Of a stretch of 64,000 bases of DNA, positions 27,015 through 54,727 are shown piece after piece (position 1 is the first letter of the stretch; every line of letters starts with the position of its first letter). The stretch covers positions 20,911,318 through 20,975,317 of the forward strand of contig CM074188.1 in assembly GCA_037179385.1 (NCBI GenBank). The letters run 5' to 3'. Position numbers and translations under genes: made by a program. The notes under the pieces were generated by a model that saw nothing but the letters and a program-made list of their open reading frames with translations, did not search any database and was not told where the DNA came from. This DNA comes from Holothuria scabra. Its lineage: Eukaryota > Echinodermata > Holothuroidea > Aspidochirotida > Holothuriidae.

Positions 27015-30000
27015 ATGGTAAATTCACTCTTCCTTCTTGTGCAAGCCTTCCTCCGAGAGAGAGAAGCCCATGAGAAGAGGAAAGAAACGTATCAGTGGTG
27101 AGTGAATGAGACTCATGTTGGATTTTTTTAATCATTAAAGCGCAAAAGTTGTATCTTTGAATCATTTTGTGAATGTCTTACAAACCCATCAACTTCCCAC
27201 CGTATTTTTTTTCGTGTAACCAGCTCCAATGCATGACATACGGTGTTGTTGTGTAGAACTAGCCTAGGCTAGAATATCTTCTGCATTATCGTGCGGTAGG
27301 CTAAAATGTAGTCTTCAGTGCAGTCTTTAGTAAAAAAAACTCTGGTCCATGGAAAAAGGCTAAAGAAAGCCATAACGGAGCACACAATCATCAGCCGAGA
27401 AGCCAGCAAGGGAGTAATAACCACCACAAAAAGTGCAAAAGTGCTCATATATATAGGCTATATAGGCCTAGGCCAGGCCCTATATCCTCAAACTAGCTTT
27501 GGTGAGTTGAAAGCTTGACAGATAGAGTGCCGGTACTGTACTTAAGCCTACACGGTCCTGTTCAAGGACTACATTGGGCTATACTTCATGTCATCATGTA
27601 CATTAAGTCGCCACTTGTGCTATTTTGGATCCTTCCTCTTTGGCTAAATGGGCATATTCTAATTTCAAGTAAATAAATTAGGAAGTTCTCCCTTTAGGCT
27701 AGGTATTTTCCCAAGTTGAGGTGACTACAGTAGCTGACTATTAATTTTATCAATTACTGTATCAAGCTCTTTGCACCCATGTGAAATCATGCGCGCAGAT
27801 GACTTGGTCAACTTTTGACCATGTGACCATACTGTGGTGACTTTTATTCACAATAGAGGGTGCTGTTGTGGAATCATTTGAAGACGAAGCAGGCCAAGTT
27901 GTCCCCAAACCAACTCGTCCCCAACCAACTCGTCCCCAAGCAAACTTGTCCCCAAACCAACTTGTCCCCGAGCCAAGTCGTCCCCAAGCAAACTCCTCCC
28001 CAGGCCAACTCGTCCCCAAACCAAGTCGTCCCCAACAGGGAATAATTTAGTGTTCAAATTTTGCATAGCAATTTTGCTGTTTCAGGGCTCTTCGATCACA
28101 AAACCACTAACATCCCATACGTTTAATGTAGAAAATCTGCTACACAATTTTGTTTTTGTATAGCAATTTGTCCATTTTGTGTAGCAAAATGCGATGCGAT
28201 ACCGGATAAATTATTCCCTGCCCAATATGAAAAATGGTGTGATTTTATACACTTAAATTATGCAAAACTGGCCTGCGTGATATTATCTCTCACAGGTTCT
28301 ACAACTGCAGGTGTAGGCCTAATTTACGTTGTTATCTCATGAAGTGACTTGCGTGATTTTATCTCTCAAACAGGTTCAACAGGTGTAACGTAAGGCCTAG
28401 TAAGTTAATATAGGCCTATGTTGGTACAAAATCGTTGTAATGTTGTAGGTAGGCCATGGTCCAGCTGTGGGTAACCAAAGGAGGGGACTGCAGTGCAACT
28501 TCATATAATTGCCCCCTTTCCCCAATCAAATTTATAGGTTGAAAAATTAAAGTAAACGACCTTTGAAAGTATTGATTTTCGTTGTGCTATTATAGGATAA
28601 TTATTGTTAAAAATGAACTAACACCTGGCCATTGAAAGAACAAATTTAAGCAACCACGCCCCCCCCCCCCCCCCCCCCCCCCAGCCTGGAAATTTTAAAC
28701 GTGCCATATCCTGTCCAGCAACATGAGAGACATTTTTTAATAATTTACAAGAAGTATCCATGAAAGTCCGACTAATTTTTCACTACTTTCTCATATTGGG
28801 GCCGACTTGGCTTGGGGACAAGTTGGTTTGGGGACGTCTTGGCTTGGGGATGAGTTGGCTTGGGGACGAGTTGGCTTGGGGCTGACTTGGCTTGGGGACG
28901 AGTTGGCTTGGGGACGACTTGGCCGGAAGGCTTTGAAGATACTTACCTGGCTATTTAAGGAAGAAGAAAAGTTTGGACAATTTACAAACAAAGCAAAATA
29001 ATCAAATGGCCTGTAACATAGGTTTTACACTACTGTAGGTCAGTCAGATGAGGTAGTACAGTACTTCAGACAGTTTACATACACCAGTACAGTGACTTTG
29101 TAACAACAGTATTTATACTGTAGAACTTGAGGGTTCTCAATATTGCTTTTTCAGTCAGGTCTGACTAATGTGGCCTCCAATTCTACATTGAAAAGCTGTA
29201 CCATTCCCTAAAATTTATGGTGAGCAAAATTTAAAGGAGAAATGCAATGCAATCATCCCAATTTGAATTACTGTACTCTGGCAGTCTGCTCTGTTTCATG
29301 ACTTGCCCTTTACCGAAAAAAAAAAAAAATTGGGGGGATTAACCTACTGAATTTTTAGGCCCTATTTTAAATAATACATGGAAGAAAAAATACTGAAAGT
29401 AAGCTTTTGTTTCAGAGTACAGTATTTTTGCAACAATGTGAAATTTTCTCAATGGTGCCTAACCTCAGTTGATTTATACTACAGTACAGTACTTCCTTAA
29501 TTGGTATCCCACTCGGCCTGAAGCATGTTTTATTCCATAGTAAAGACTAGTGCTCACACAAATAATAGGCCTTTCTGGTGACAACTTTTTTACTAATAGG
29601 GTGAATTGTTGTAAGTGATATTTACAAAAAAGTGCTGGAATGCACAACATTTTCAGACTGTGCAAACCATGCTAATAAACTGGACATGTCAACATTTTGC
29701 CAAAACAAAAAGAAGACTAGTAGGCTCAAAAGGTGAACAATGTTGTGTAAATAAACTCATTCAGCAAGTACAGTAGACTACCATGCAGATGAGCTGTTCA
29801 ATTTGAACCATGCTGATTGAAATCATGATTTTAATACGAAAAAAGTCATGGTTTACAGTAAATCGATGTATTTGATTGAATTCCATTTAGTTGAATTTAA
29901 ATAACTCATTTAAATCAGGAATTTTGTAAAGAAGTGAAAAATTCCCAACCTTGTAACCCTCAGTGCAATGGAGTAGCCAAAAGTAAAAGTGTTTCTCAAT

Positions 30001-30717
30001 TACCATGAGTCCATTTGGGGAAAATGCATTGTCATCATAGGTGTACAGTGCAGGGAGCATTCCCCCTCCCATTTCAGGCAAAACATTTGATCAATTTGGG
30101 CAAAACATGATAAATAGTGTTGAAGAAAGCCTACTTTGTGGCTACACAACACAACAGTACAAAGAGATAAGGTTGAATAATGAAACCTTTATTAAATGCC
30201 TCATCCCAAACTCAATACAACTATACTAACAGGCAGGACAATGGAGAACACAAAGAGGGCCAAAATAGTAAAAAAAGCCAACAATAAAAGCATGTAGCAC
30301 TGAGGAGGAATGAGTTGACCTGACAAAGGTCATTTCAAACAGTAACAATATTTTGCCAGTTGTTAGTTGGCCTAAATATAGCCTTTGACCAATGATCAGG
30401 CAAAATTACTCTTCCCCCGCCCTACCAAAAATTACCCCGGTACGCCTTTGACGGTCATTTGACCGTAATGGACCAAAAGTAAAGGATTATCACTAAGTAG
30501 AGTATGAATGAAGTAATAGCTGCTGTATTCCATATAATGACACTCTTTTCACAGGAAAATGTGTTTATGTTCCTTTAGTCCTTTATGATACTGTAAATTG
30601 TGTAATTTTGACATGTCATATACTTTTATCATGCTTTTCAGGTGGGTGTCTGGAAGAAGCAGAGATGGCAAGGTGAAACATTATCGCCTTAAATTTGATA
30701 CTGCAGCTGATGGATGA
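27015..30717 (+). CDS. Possible two-exon small gene of unknown function
   Basis: Exon 1 (27015-27097) runs from an ATG through FLLVQAFLREREAHEKRKET to a donor TG|gtgagt. Exon 2 (30642-30717) follows the acceptor ctttttcag-type site at 30639-30641. Joining restores frame at YQWWVSGRSRDGKVKHYRL and ends in TGA at 30715-30717, giving 52 residues. An AATAAA lies at 31069-31074. The N-terminal half is hydrophobic then highly charged, and the basic stretch leading into WWV recalls N-termini of Harbinger-type nuclease families, but this is a loose impression from memory. The 3.5-kb intron holds two opposed minisatellites and a MITE. It could also be a chance pairing of splice-like sites. Confidence 0.3.
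27894..28035. repeat. 16-bp minisatellite (CGTCCCCAAGCCAACT-type)
   Basis: About nine imperfect units of cgtccccaa(g/a)c(c/a)aact. It is the reverse complement of the array at 28801-28924 and directly borders the MITE at 28036. Confidence 0.9.
28036..28220. mobile_element. MITE with CAGGGAATAATTTA ends, copy 1
   Basis: A 185-bp element with perfect 14-bp terminal inverted repeats is flanked by the 5-bp direct repeat CCCAA (28031-28035 and 28221-28225). It shares interior sequence (tgtagcaaa, gcgatgcgatac) with 56100-56285. It inserted at the edge of the adjacent minisatellite, one of whose CCCAA motifs supplied the target. CAG ends with a 5-bp duplication would suit a hAT5-type parent (inference). 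Confidence 0.85.
28801..28924. repeat. 16-bp minisatellite (TTGGCTTGGGGACGAG-type)
   Basis: About eight imperfect units, in inverted orientation to the array at 27894-28035. The two arrays could fold on each other. Open frames of the type GTSWLGDELAWG arise from the repeat and are not genes. Confidence 0.9.
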
Positions 30718-31581
30718 GGCCATCAAAGGTGAAGTTATAAAATCTCAGTCACACTGGTCAGACCATAGAACTGATGCAGGTAGAGTGTGGTGCTGGAGAT
30801 ATGACAACTGGTGAAGTGATGTGAGGGGAAGTGATGTCGACACCAACAGGCAGGCCTCCAGAGCAGGCATCCAGTACATGTTCTCCCCATTTTGCATACC
30901 TGTGGTACGACAAATACAGCCAGTATACAGTACTGTACATGTAGGAGAAAGGCATGTTTGCCAAGCAGGCAAGATAGTGTCTGGAGAGAATACTGTAATC
31001 ACACTGTTAAAGAAATTTAGTTATTCCATACTGTACTTGACTGGGATTCAGGTTTCAACAGTTTCATCAATAAATCATGAAATGTGGGAGAGGGAGTCTT
31101 GGTTAGCTTGTAAATGCAATGCTGAACTCTTGAAATTATTGTGAAAGACACTTGGAAACGTTGTTAGAAGTAATCTTTGCAGTAAGGCTTGTCTGGAGGA
31201 GCAGACCTGTAACTTCAATTCATGAGTTGTTGGTCAAGAAAGGATTTTATTTAGGTTTAGTGTGGAGAGTTATTTTCTTTGTGTTTTGATATTTATGGAG
31301 TATGATATTGCAGTAATTTCCAACATTTACCAGTTTACAATGGTCAAGCAGATAAACACACTAACAGGTATATGAGCACTAGGGTTCACAAGATTTAAGT
31401 TTCAATAGACCGAAGAGCTTCTAGATCAAAGGTTCGTTTGACCAAAGGTTTGCTAATCAAATATTTACCCAAATGTGAAGTGAAATTTCAATTAAGCAGA
31501 CCTCTGACCTTTTGAACCTTCAAGCTACTGGTGTGAACCTTTAATCTGATTGACCTGCTTTATTGTCTAATCCTTGGATTC

Positions 31582-31794
31582 AGTGAACCTTTAATCTAGT
31601 GAACCTTTAATCTAGTGAACCTTTAATCTAGTGAACCTTTAATCTAGTGAACCTTCAATCTAGTGAACCTTTAATCTAGTGAACCTTTAATCCAGTGAAC
31701 CTTTAATCTAGTGAACCTTTAATCTAGTGAACCTTTAATCCAGTGAACCTTTAATCTAGTGAACCTTTAATCTAGTGAACCTTTAATCCAGTGA
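31582..31794. repeat. Tandem array of the 16-mer GTGAACCTTTAATCTA
   Basis: About 13 units, nearly identical, with TCCA for TCTA in several and one CTTCAA variant. Diverged single units occur just upstream (31530-31580), so the array probably grew from local sequence. Confidence 0.95.
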
Positions 31795-33475
31795 GAATTC
31801 CCCCAGGTAAGGCCTTACCTCTCAGATATTTTAGACTCATAGTGAGGTTAGTGTTAGGCTCCATTTTGCATTGGCAATTTGAAAGCTGATAGTGCAAAAC
31901 TATTTCCAATTATACCCCTTTTGTCCGTTTGCAAAATCAACTGCAGTGCTTGCTGTGTTGTTACTAGTTACAGTACTGTAGTTAGATGGAGTTTTATGGC
32001 CCAGTTTGTAACCAATTAGTTTGAAGTGATTCTTTGTGTTTCACAAAAGGGAAATATGTAGCGTTTTGTGTTAATCATGGTTGAAATCTTTCATAATTTG
32101 ATGAACCATGACAATAAAAGTGCTCAAATTTGGAGAATAGGCTGCAAAATAATGAAAATTTTGCAAGCTCTTTTGAAAAAAGCTTTTTAATTATAAGCTG
32201 CTTAAGACACACCTATCTGAGTCAAAAGAATATTCAATATATCACTTTAGCTATTTTCCGAAGTGCAGTAAGTGTACAGTAGGCCCTATAGGTTATTATG
32301 GTATTGGCACATAGAATTTGAAATACTACCTAGCTCATTAAAGCCTAGATATAGATAGTGAATTCCTGGCAAGTAGGTTCTCTTGCTTTCTGATTCAAAA
32401 TGCGAGTCTATGTTGGTTGAATACCAAACGAGTAGGCCTACGCATTGTGTTTTGTTACTAAGTAAAATGTAAAATTTACTAACATGTCAGTTCCTTGTGA
32501 AAAAAGTGGTGCTTGGGGTATTTAGGCATGGTCTTCCCCAACAGAGAGCTGCCACAATGCCCATTCTAACACTTATATCACAAGATTACAAGAAATATTC
32601 GTGTTGCACAGTAACGGTACTCCGAACCTTAACAGTCCAGGTCTCACATTTTATGAACCAAACCGTTTCCTATGTGAAGAATTTGAATCACCCACACTGA
32701 CACTGAGGCTTTAGTGTTACCATAACCATGAGATTACCCAAGCTCAGATAGTATTTGGATGTTTACTTATAACACCAACAGTCCTGTGGATTGTTAGAAT
32801 AATTTTGAAAAACTCTGGTTTCTCTTCTAGCTTCCTTCATTATGTTTTCTCATAAGAGCCAATGAAGGTCTAACTACTAAGTAGTAGAATCGAGCATAGT
32901 GGTCTGCGTAACAAGCCAAGTGCTATGGTAGTATAAGCATTACCACCTCTGGTACATGCTCATTCTGTGTTTTTGTTGTTTTGTCATTGAATATTCATAT
33001 ATAAGTGCACTCATATTGGTTGGGTTACTGACTGGTACAGATGAAATGGAATAAAGTTTGTTGGTGCACAGTGTCGATTTTTGCATTTTTTGTCGTTATT
33101 TTTATGGCAATAGAGCAAAATTTGGCAGAATTTTCACATTGAGGATTGTTTATTTGTCCTCATTGTTGGCATGGACTGTAATGTTCTGTGAAAAGTTTGG
33201 TCAGAATAATTTAATGCATTTTCCTTTTGTCGAACACAAAGTATCACTTTAAATCAACCTGGTCATGGCCTTTTTCCCAGTTGTTGCATAGTAGGCTTAT
33301 GTTCTCTACTCCATTTCTATCCTGAGCAGCAAGTATAGACTTAATATTCAGCACAATGTGACAAAGTCATTCACATTTACTTTACAAATAATAAAATTTA
33401 ATGCAGTACAATGGCAGAAAGTTCAACTTTTAAAGTCTTTGATGTGACCCCAGTCATGAGTCAAACAACAGAACA

Positions 33476-33545
33476 ACTTACTGAAGGCTACTCAATTCTC
33501 AAGACTTGCTGACTGCAAGTCAGATGCTCTAACCACTTGACCATG
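33476..33545 (-). repeat. tRNA-like pseudogene or SINE head
   Basis: On the minus strand a good A-box region, gcatggtcaagtggttagag, is followed by an anticodon-stem-like ctgacttgcagtcag. The B-box position has decayed. Confidence 0.4.
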
Positions 33546-35871
33546 CTGTGTAGTTCTTCTAGATTCATTACGTATTCTCTCCGAAGGGCATTGAGCTTGC
33601 ACCTTCCGCTTGTCTTCACTAAACCATCTAATCAAGCATGCACTATCAGTTAGATGATCCTATTTAATTAGCCCACAGTTCATCTGAAAATGAGTAAGCA
33701 GCTTTGCTGTCCCAGTTTGTAACAGAACAGTCCATTTTCTTGGTGAGAACAACCTCTGTTAAGAGAACTTTCTCCGTGGACACAGACCGTTTAAAAGTTT
33801 ATTCACACTTCACAAGTTTTGTAAATGGAGATGAGCTGGTGTGACCAGGCGGGCGGGATCAAAGCGCCGTTATCTAGTACTGTGGTATCTGACTCAGTAT
33901 TGTTTACTTCAAAAGACCGTCGGTCGGAGGTATTTGCTAGAGAATTCCACATCAGGCTTAACACGTAATGTTTACTATTTACATGAATACTGTAGTACTG
34001 TAATTTGGCAGTTATGCCAGAAATGTATTTGGCACTTGCAGATAACATTGATAAAAGATTTGGAAAGTTAAGTGTGTGCAATAGATTTTGTCAGGATCGT
34101 ATCAGCACCTCTATTTAGCCGGTCAAAAGTAGTTTGAAAGCTTGAGGTTGCACTTCATTTAAGCAAGTAATGCTAGTGGTGAACAGAGTTTTACATTTAA
34201 TAAATAGGAAAAGCACTTAGAGTTCAAACTCAATTTTCAATCCTGATCTTTTTCCTGTTTAGAAGTGTGATATGAAGACAGTTCATCTTCATGTATGCAA
34301 TTCATCTATTTTCCTCATAATTTTCAGACGGTTGCAGGACTTACTGCACCATAACATGGAGAAAAAGGGCTGCTAGAAATTGCAATTCTTGAAGGGAGTC
34401 TCAGTTGTTTGAGTGAGGAATATTCATAATGCTCTGTGTACTGCCCATTAACTGCTCCTTTGCTTTGTAAAAGGTGACATTTTTTCCAATCCTAAACTTT
34501 TAAGGAAATCTTATTCTTGATGTTTACATTTGGTAATGGTGTTCTACCTCCCACTTTCTGTCCCAAAATAATAGTTGCTTTTTAATCATTTTTGATATAA
34601 TTTGAACTTGCTCCATCATTCGGAAAAGGAGTCTGTTCCAAATTGGTTGATGTAATGTAAACCTTTTCAATTCATTGCCAGTGAAATTACAAGCAAAAGA
34701 AGTTTGGTTTAGAAGTTTAGTTTGAAGAGGACATATTTATTCTGTATGTTTTTCTTCATTTTGTGTCCAGTCTCTTCATCTCTTTCATTTATTTCTTTCT
34801 GTTGTTTTTCATTAAGGGGCCAGACTCCTGAAAGATCCCGCTTTTCCAGCTTTTCTATCCATCAATTACTGTACCTAGAAACTGATTTTCTCCCCCTATC
34901 TAAAATAATATATAATTGTAATCATATATTTTTTATGTATTGACATTCTTTGGATATTGTTTAAGAATGGTAGAAATAAATTGAATTGTGGAATTGGATA
35001 GAAGAATAGTCTTTTGTACTTTTTAGAAAACGATGATGAAACCAGGGCACCAAAATGGTTTGAAGCTCTTATATAAAATTCATTGCAAAGACAAGCAAGT
35101 TCCCTCAAGACAGATTCTTATAACCCCAAATTATGTAATTCATAGAGAGTTTTGAAAGGACATACTGCTTTGGTATAAAAGGAAGGTAAAATTAAACTAC
35201 ACCTCTTTCTATGGTCCTACCCCAACCACCTTATTAAATCAGTGCCAGCCCATCCGAGCAGCTCACGCATATTACTGCAGCATAGCATAATGGCAAATCG
35301 GGCACTGTGATATGTCAGTTTGACCAGGAGATGACCAGATTCAAAATAGCAGACAACCTATTGTTTTTGAGTGGATTCAGGCTGTGAATGGCAGTTGCCT
35401 AATGATGAAAAGCCAAGTAATCACTAGATGTGGGAGACACACATGGCTTTTACATTTTACTTCCACATCAAACAGTTATAACTAACTCAACTTGCCAAAT
35501 TTGGCTTTTTGAACGGGCCATTTTAGTAGAAAAACTGTCGATTCCTCTTAAATGAACGAAACAAGGGTTGAATCCAGGTGGACCAACTTGGTACAGTTTG
35601 CCTAACCCCATGACCCAGCACTCACAGTACAATAATGCATCCTAACAAATACATTTGCTTCACAAATGCTGGGATTCCCTTTTTAAAATGTTCTCCATTA
35701 GCTAGAGGCTAGATCCATCCTTGGGAAGGAAAAAACCTCCCTAGTTCAACCCAGTCAGGGACAGAACCACAAGTACCTCCCAGTTGCTAACCTTTACTAT
35801 TTCAATTGCCCCCACCTCTGTCCACTCACAAAAGCATAAATTTAACTCCTATTGGGGTTTAAAAGTTTTAA

Positions 35872-36158
35872 AGGCCTGATCCTCTAAACGAAAGTGTTCT
35901 AATTCTCCTAACCTACTTACTTTAGCCTCTCTCAAAACTCTAAAATTTATCCTCATCCAGATACAATCTCAAGTTTACTACTTCAGAGCTAGTGTACTGT
36001 TCAACACCACAACATGTAATCAGTACAGTACATGCTGTGTGATATGAGCTTCAGTGCTCTGCATTTTTGAAGAAGCTGTCAGTCAAAGATCTGTGCCAAT
36101 TGAGAATTTCTGTAGACTACTACAAGAATGGTAGTTTTGAGGTGAGAGGATTAGCCCT
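35872..36158. mobile_element. TTAA MITE, family 1, copy 2
   Basis: A diverged copy starts AGGCCTGATCCTCTAAAC after TTAA and ends GGTGAGAGGATTAGCCCT, followed by TCAA (a mutated TTAA). The interior motifs catccagatac and tgctctgcat match the 16-kb copy. It lies downstream of PSMA4. Confidence 0.8.
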
Positions 36159-37471
36159 TCAAATTTGAAAGGCAGGGTGGGTGGAAAGAGGTGGTTTTAC
36201 CTTGAGAACTGAAAATCATGTATGATAGAACCATCAAGACAATCAGAGCAAAATGGTACACTACATATTCATATGACTTGCAGTATCCCTGCACTATTCC
36301 ATCCTTTACATCAACTTGGACTTGGAACTCTTAGGAAATGATCCAGGGAAAAGTTACAGGAGACTGAATAACAAAGCACACAAAGTTGTATGTTTTCACA
36401 CTTATCATTGTTTATTTGCTTAAAAATATAATACACTAATGCTTCAACTAAATGTGACGCACAACATTCTTCAAAGAGGCCATAGACGATACACAAGCCT
36501 AGGTGAATTAATCACTTATCAACCTTTCAACACTACTAGTTTAATATTGTGAATAACAAAACAATTCCATTACATGGATTTTGTCAGGACTGTATATTTC
36601 ATACAAGGTTTTCCAGTTAAAAAAATAGTCGAGATAGAGAGTTTTTCTATTTTTTTGTATAAAGGCCTATTAAAGATCAGCTTGTTCTGGTTTCTTCCTG
36701 GTATTCTCTGGGTTCAATTTTCCCAAGATTCAATGTTCTCTGTTTTCATATTATGGCAACGGTTGGTGAAGATTAAAACGTTTGCTAATCACAGGCTTTT
36801 ATGCTACCGGAAAATGCGGAAATATTGAGGTTTCCAAGATTCAGGAACAGTCAACCCTTAAATCATTGACAAGGCCCATTATTCTGCACTTTCCAAAGAA
36901 ACCACTTCAATTGCAATCTTACTTCAATTGTCATGTTCAATTTTGAAGGTGATAACTGAAATTTTCATAATTTCCACCTATGGAATCTTAAGGCAGATAT
37001 CATATCATAGACACACTTTATTGACCATGTTTGGCTCTCCGTTTACAGTTTGCCCTTGCATTCCGAAAGAAAATTTCTTTTGCACTTACAACATAAATTA
37101 AACCAAGGGAGATGAACTTAAGTTATCAGGGCAAACTACTGTATCATTCCTTTCCAGTTCTAAGCCAAAATATTAAGTTGAAGAGTAGGCTAAATGCAAA
37201 ACATTGGTCTTTAAATGAGATTTCATGACATCAGACTGATTGACTGCTTGCTTGCTTCAAGTTCATTCTGGTAGGAAAAGTACTACCTTCTAAAGGTAAT
37301 ATCTATCTGAAGAATGTAACATAGCAAATAAATGAATTTTGACCATTATGCTTAGATCGAATCCACCTTAACACATCTAAAATAAATTAAGAGTTTTTAG
37401 TCCTCTCTTAGCACATTTAACAAAGCATGAACATTTGATGCTCCACTATAACTGGAAGAGAACAGACAGTT

Positions 37472-37477
37472 TTTATT
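37472..37477 (-). promoter_or_regulatory. PSMA4: Candidate PSMA4 polyadenylation signal
   Basis: This is the first AATAAA on the minus strand after the PSMA4 stop codon, about 490 bases downstream. No AATAAA or ATTAAA was seen in between. It would give a 3' UTR of roughly 0.5 kb. Confidence 0.5.
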
Positions 37478-37964
37478 TTGAAATGGGAATTTCATGAAGG
37501 CCACATCCAATAATATACCAAAAAAACTTGGAACAAAATGAAAGGGTTAGTAGATACAGTGTATCCCTCCCCCCCCCAACCCCTCTACAGCAGACACATT
37601 ACCCACACACATCTTCCTTGAACGTAACCAGAAGACCAGAAGAAAAGCCAAAGTGATCCTCTAGTGAACCACACAAACCAGTCACCTTGCCGACTTTGTT
37701 AGCTAGGCCATACATGAGTCAAGGGAAATGGAACTTCAGTAGACAGCCCCGTAGGGCCACTCCGGCTGCTGAACAGAAGTCACATCTAAACTTAATTGGA
37801 CATAGCTCCTCAAGTCAGCTTATATGACTAAGAACAACTGTAGAGAGAGGTTTTCCCTAATTTGAATTTCGAACTTGAAAGTTACAGCCGACCAATCAGA
37901 ACAGTTTGTGTTTATGGTAGGTTCTACTACCAACATTTCTTCCATCCCCTTCACCTTGTCATCT

Positions 37965-52285
<14,321 letters not shown>

Positions 52286-52385
52286 CTGAAAAACAATTAA
52301 AAGAAGAATATTTATTAATTTTTCTGTTTTTGTCTCTGAGATTGATATTCTTTTTTCATTTTGTGATTAAATGAAGAAGCCATAA

Positions 52386-52688
52386 GGGCCCAATTCTCTC
52401 ACCCAAAACAGTACCGATTCTACTAGTACTTAATGTACCTAAAAGTCCCTCCCACGATTGTCTGAAATTCTTACTCATCCAGACACAATCTCAGTTTATT
52501 CCTTCAGGGTAAGTAAAAAAAAAGCTAAATGTGTCTAATCAAAACACTCTCGGTACAGTTCATGTTGTGTAATATAAACTTTGGTACTCTGCATTGTTTA
52601 AACTAGCTGTCAATCAAAGAGCTGAACCATTTTAGAATTTCGGTAAACCCCTACAAGAATTGAAGTTTGGGGTGAGAGGATTGGTCCT
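52386..52688. mobile_element. TTAA MITE, family 1, copy next to PSMA4 exon 2
   Basis: The element starts GGGCCCAATTCTCTCACCC and ends GGTGAGAGGATTGGTCCT; the flanks ATAA and CTAA are decayed TTAA. It sits about 100 bp upstream of PSMA4 exon 2, in the first intron if the gene has an upstream exon. Confidence 0.8.
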
Positions 52689-54727
52689 CTAATGTGGTAC
52701 AGTACTATAACTACAAGGTACTTCCTCATACTTTGCACTGTAAAGCAGAGTTTACACTAGTGGTTCAGGAGTGCATGATTCCAACTCTCAATTCACAAGT
52801 CATGTAAAGAAAATATTTGCCTGCAGGAAATTACTACACTGTTTTCTATTGAACATCTGATATCAGGATAAACAAGTTGAAAAACTAATGGAAGGCACTA
52901 AATTGTATGTTTTACCCCAGTGTAAATGCTGCCATAGAGGAAGATATATACATTGGGAGATTTCCAATAATTTCCATTGCCAAACTCGTTAAAACTTTGC
53001 AGAGAGTATAAGTAATAAAGAATGAATGTACTGGCTAATATTGTTGGCTAACCAGTCCAACAATTTGTACGGATCAAAATAATGGATAAAATTTTTGTTT
53101 CTATTGAAAGGCCAACTTACAGTAGTGGCAAAATGAAAGAATGAGGCAGAAACACTTAGGATGTTTCACCAGTTTATAGTACTAACTTCATGTGCTCTAC
53201 ATTTCTGCCCATAGAAAAGGCCTATTTCCATTATTCCATCATGAAAAATACAGGGCTCAAAATATGGTCCAAAAGGGGCATAGCCAAAATGAGCAAAATG
53301 GCTATCAATCTATGCTTTTCCAAATAGGGCATTTTTGAGGGGCGCCACAGCCATCAAAAAATTTACAATATCCATGGCAATCAGTGTTGCTAGTTATTTT
53401 GATCCCTGATAATAAGTGAACTTGAAATGTCCATGGAAACAATGACCACATGTCAAACAACATGAGATTGACATTAGTTGATATACAGCTTTTGATCTCC
53501 TAGTCTTTTTATTGTGAACTCCTAGAGAACCATGGTAACAAGTCAGTCATGTCAACACAGGATGGTTCCTAATCCTCAACAACATGATGAATGGGTCAAT
53601 TTGGTCAACTCTCTGATCTTCTTTGTGTTCTCCAGAGGAATTTCTTTTGAATCATGATTTGAGTACTTACTGAACATATGCCTAGTGTCTCCTTTTCACA
53701 GAGGAATTATCTTGTTATATGGACTGTTTGGAATATGTAGAATGATTTCTGAACAATAGGCTTGAATTCAAAGGGAAGTTCCATCAGTGAGAGGGGCTAA
53801 CAGTAACTACGTTGAATCTTAGGGCTGTGAACGTTTAGCAAAATAACTGAATGTTTAACTTCAAAAATTTGCAACTGTTTAGCTATTAATCGTGATTAAG
53901 TTATCACAAATAAAAAATAATAATTTCAGTATGTAGTGATTGATACTGAATGTAATGCAGAAGTAATAATACAGTAGTTGTTACCTTGCATGGTATTTAA
54001 TCAAATTATTCTGAAACTTTGAACCCTACAACTTACAAGGTTCAAATATGTCCAGAATGTTCCATTAAACAAAAACCTGGGATCATACAGTATCAGAGTA
54101 TACAAATGGATAAAAAAATTTTTTAATCCATTTGTATACTCTAACAAAATGTCAAAAACAGGTTTTGGGATTAATGGCTTGTAGCTTTGTACTAAAAGAT
54201 TATTACACATGCGATCATTTAGCGTTTAATCGCTACACTTTCACAGCCGTATTGAATCTCGTTGAAAATTTTATAAAGATTGAACTACAGTAATTGATCA
54301 AACAGCCTTGAGTTGACAGTTGAACTAGGTCTAAATAGTAAGAGCATGCTGATATTTTTGGCAATACTGCAGGAGTCAAGCAAATTAGGCTGTTGTTTAG
54401 GATGGTCTCATTGTTTATTGTGCACATGTATATGCTGTTGTAGACCGGTTACAGTTAGTTTCCACCCTCGCTACTTTCTGCCCCTCAAAAACAGTGTTTG
54501 CCTTTAATTTTTAGCAGAAAACAAATGTAATGGAATGGAAAAGTAATGGAATGGAATGTGATATAAGTAGTACTTTTGTCAAATGAGGATTCCATCAACT
54601 TTTCCTTAAAGTTTCAAACTTTGTCGATGTCTTTTACTATTCAATGCGACACCTGTTCATGCCATGTTGGTGTCTTTCCAAGCAACATCCTCACTGTAGA
54701 CTTTAGTATACTAATACGTACTTACAT

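Larger units (their letters stand above)
31100..37471. other. No gene recognised between 31.1 kb and the PSMA4 3' end
   Basis: Contains the 16-bp tandem array, a tRNA-like remnant at 33.5 kb and one TTAA MITE. Open frames are short and without motifs. Confidence 0.5.

Noticed and set aside
27762..29001. Gly/Trp/Leu-rich and Pro/Ser-rich repetitive proteins
   Set aside because: They arise from the two 16-bp minisatellites in different frames.
31582..31794. Possible CRISPR-like array
   Set aside because: Units are directly abutting 16-mers without spacers, and the genome is animal.
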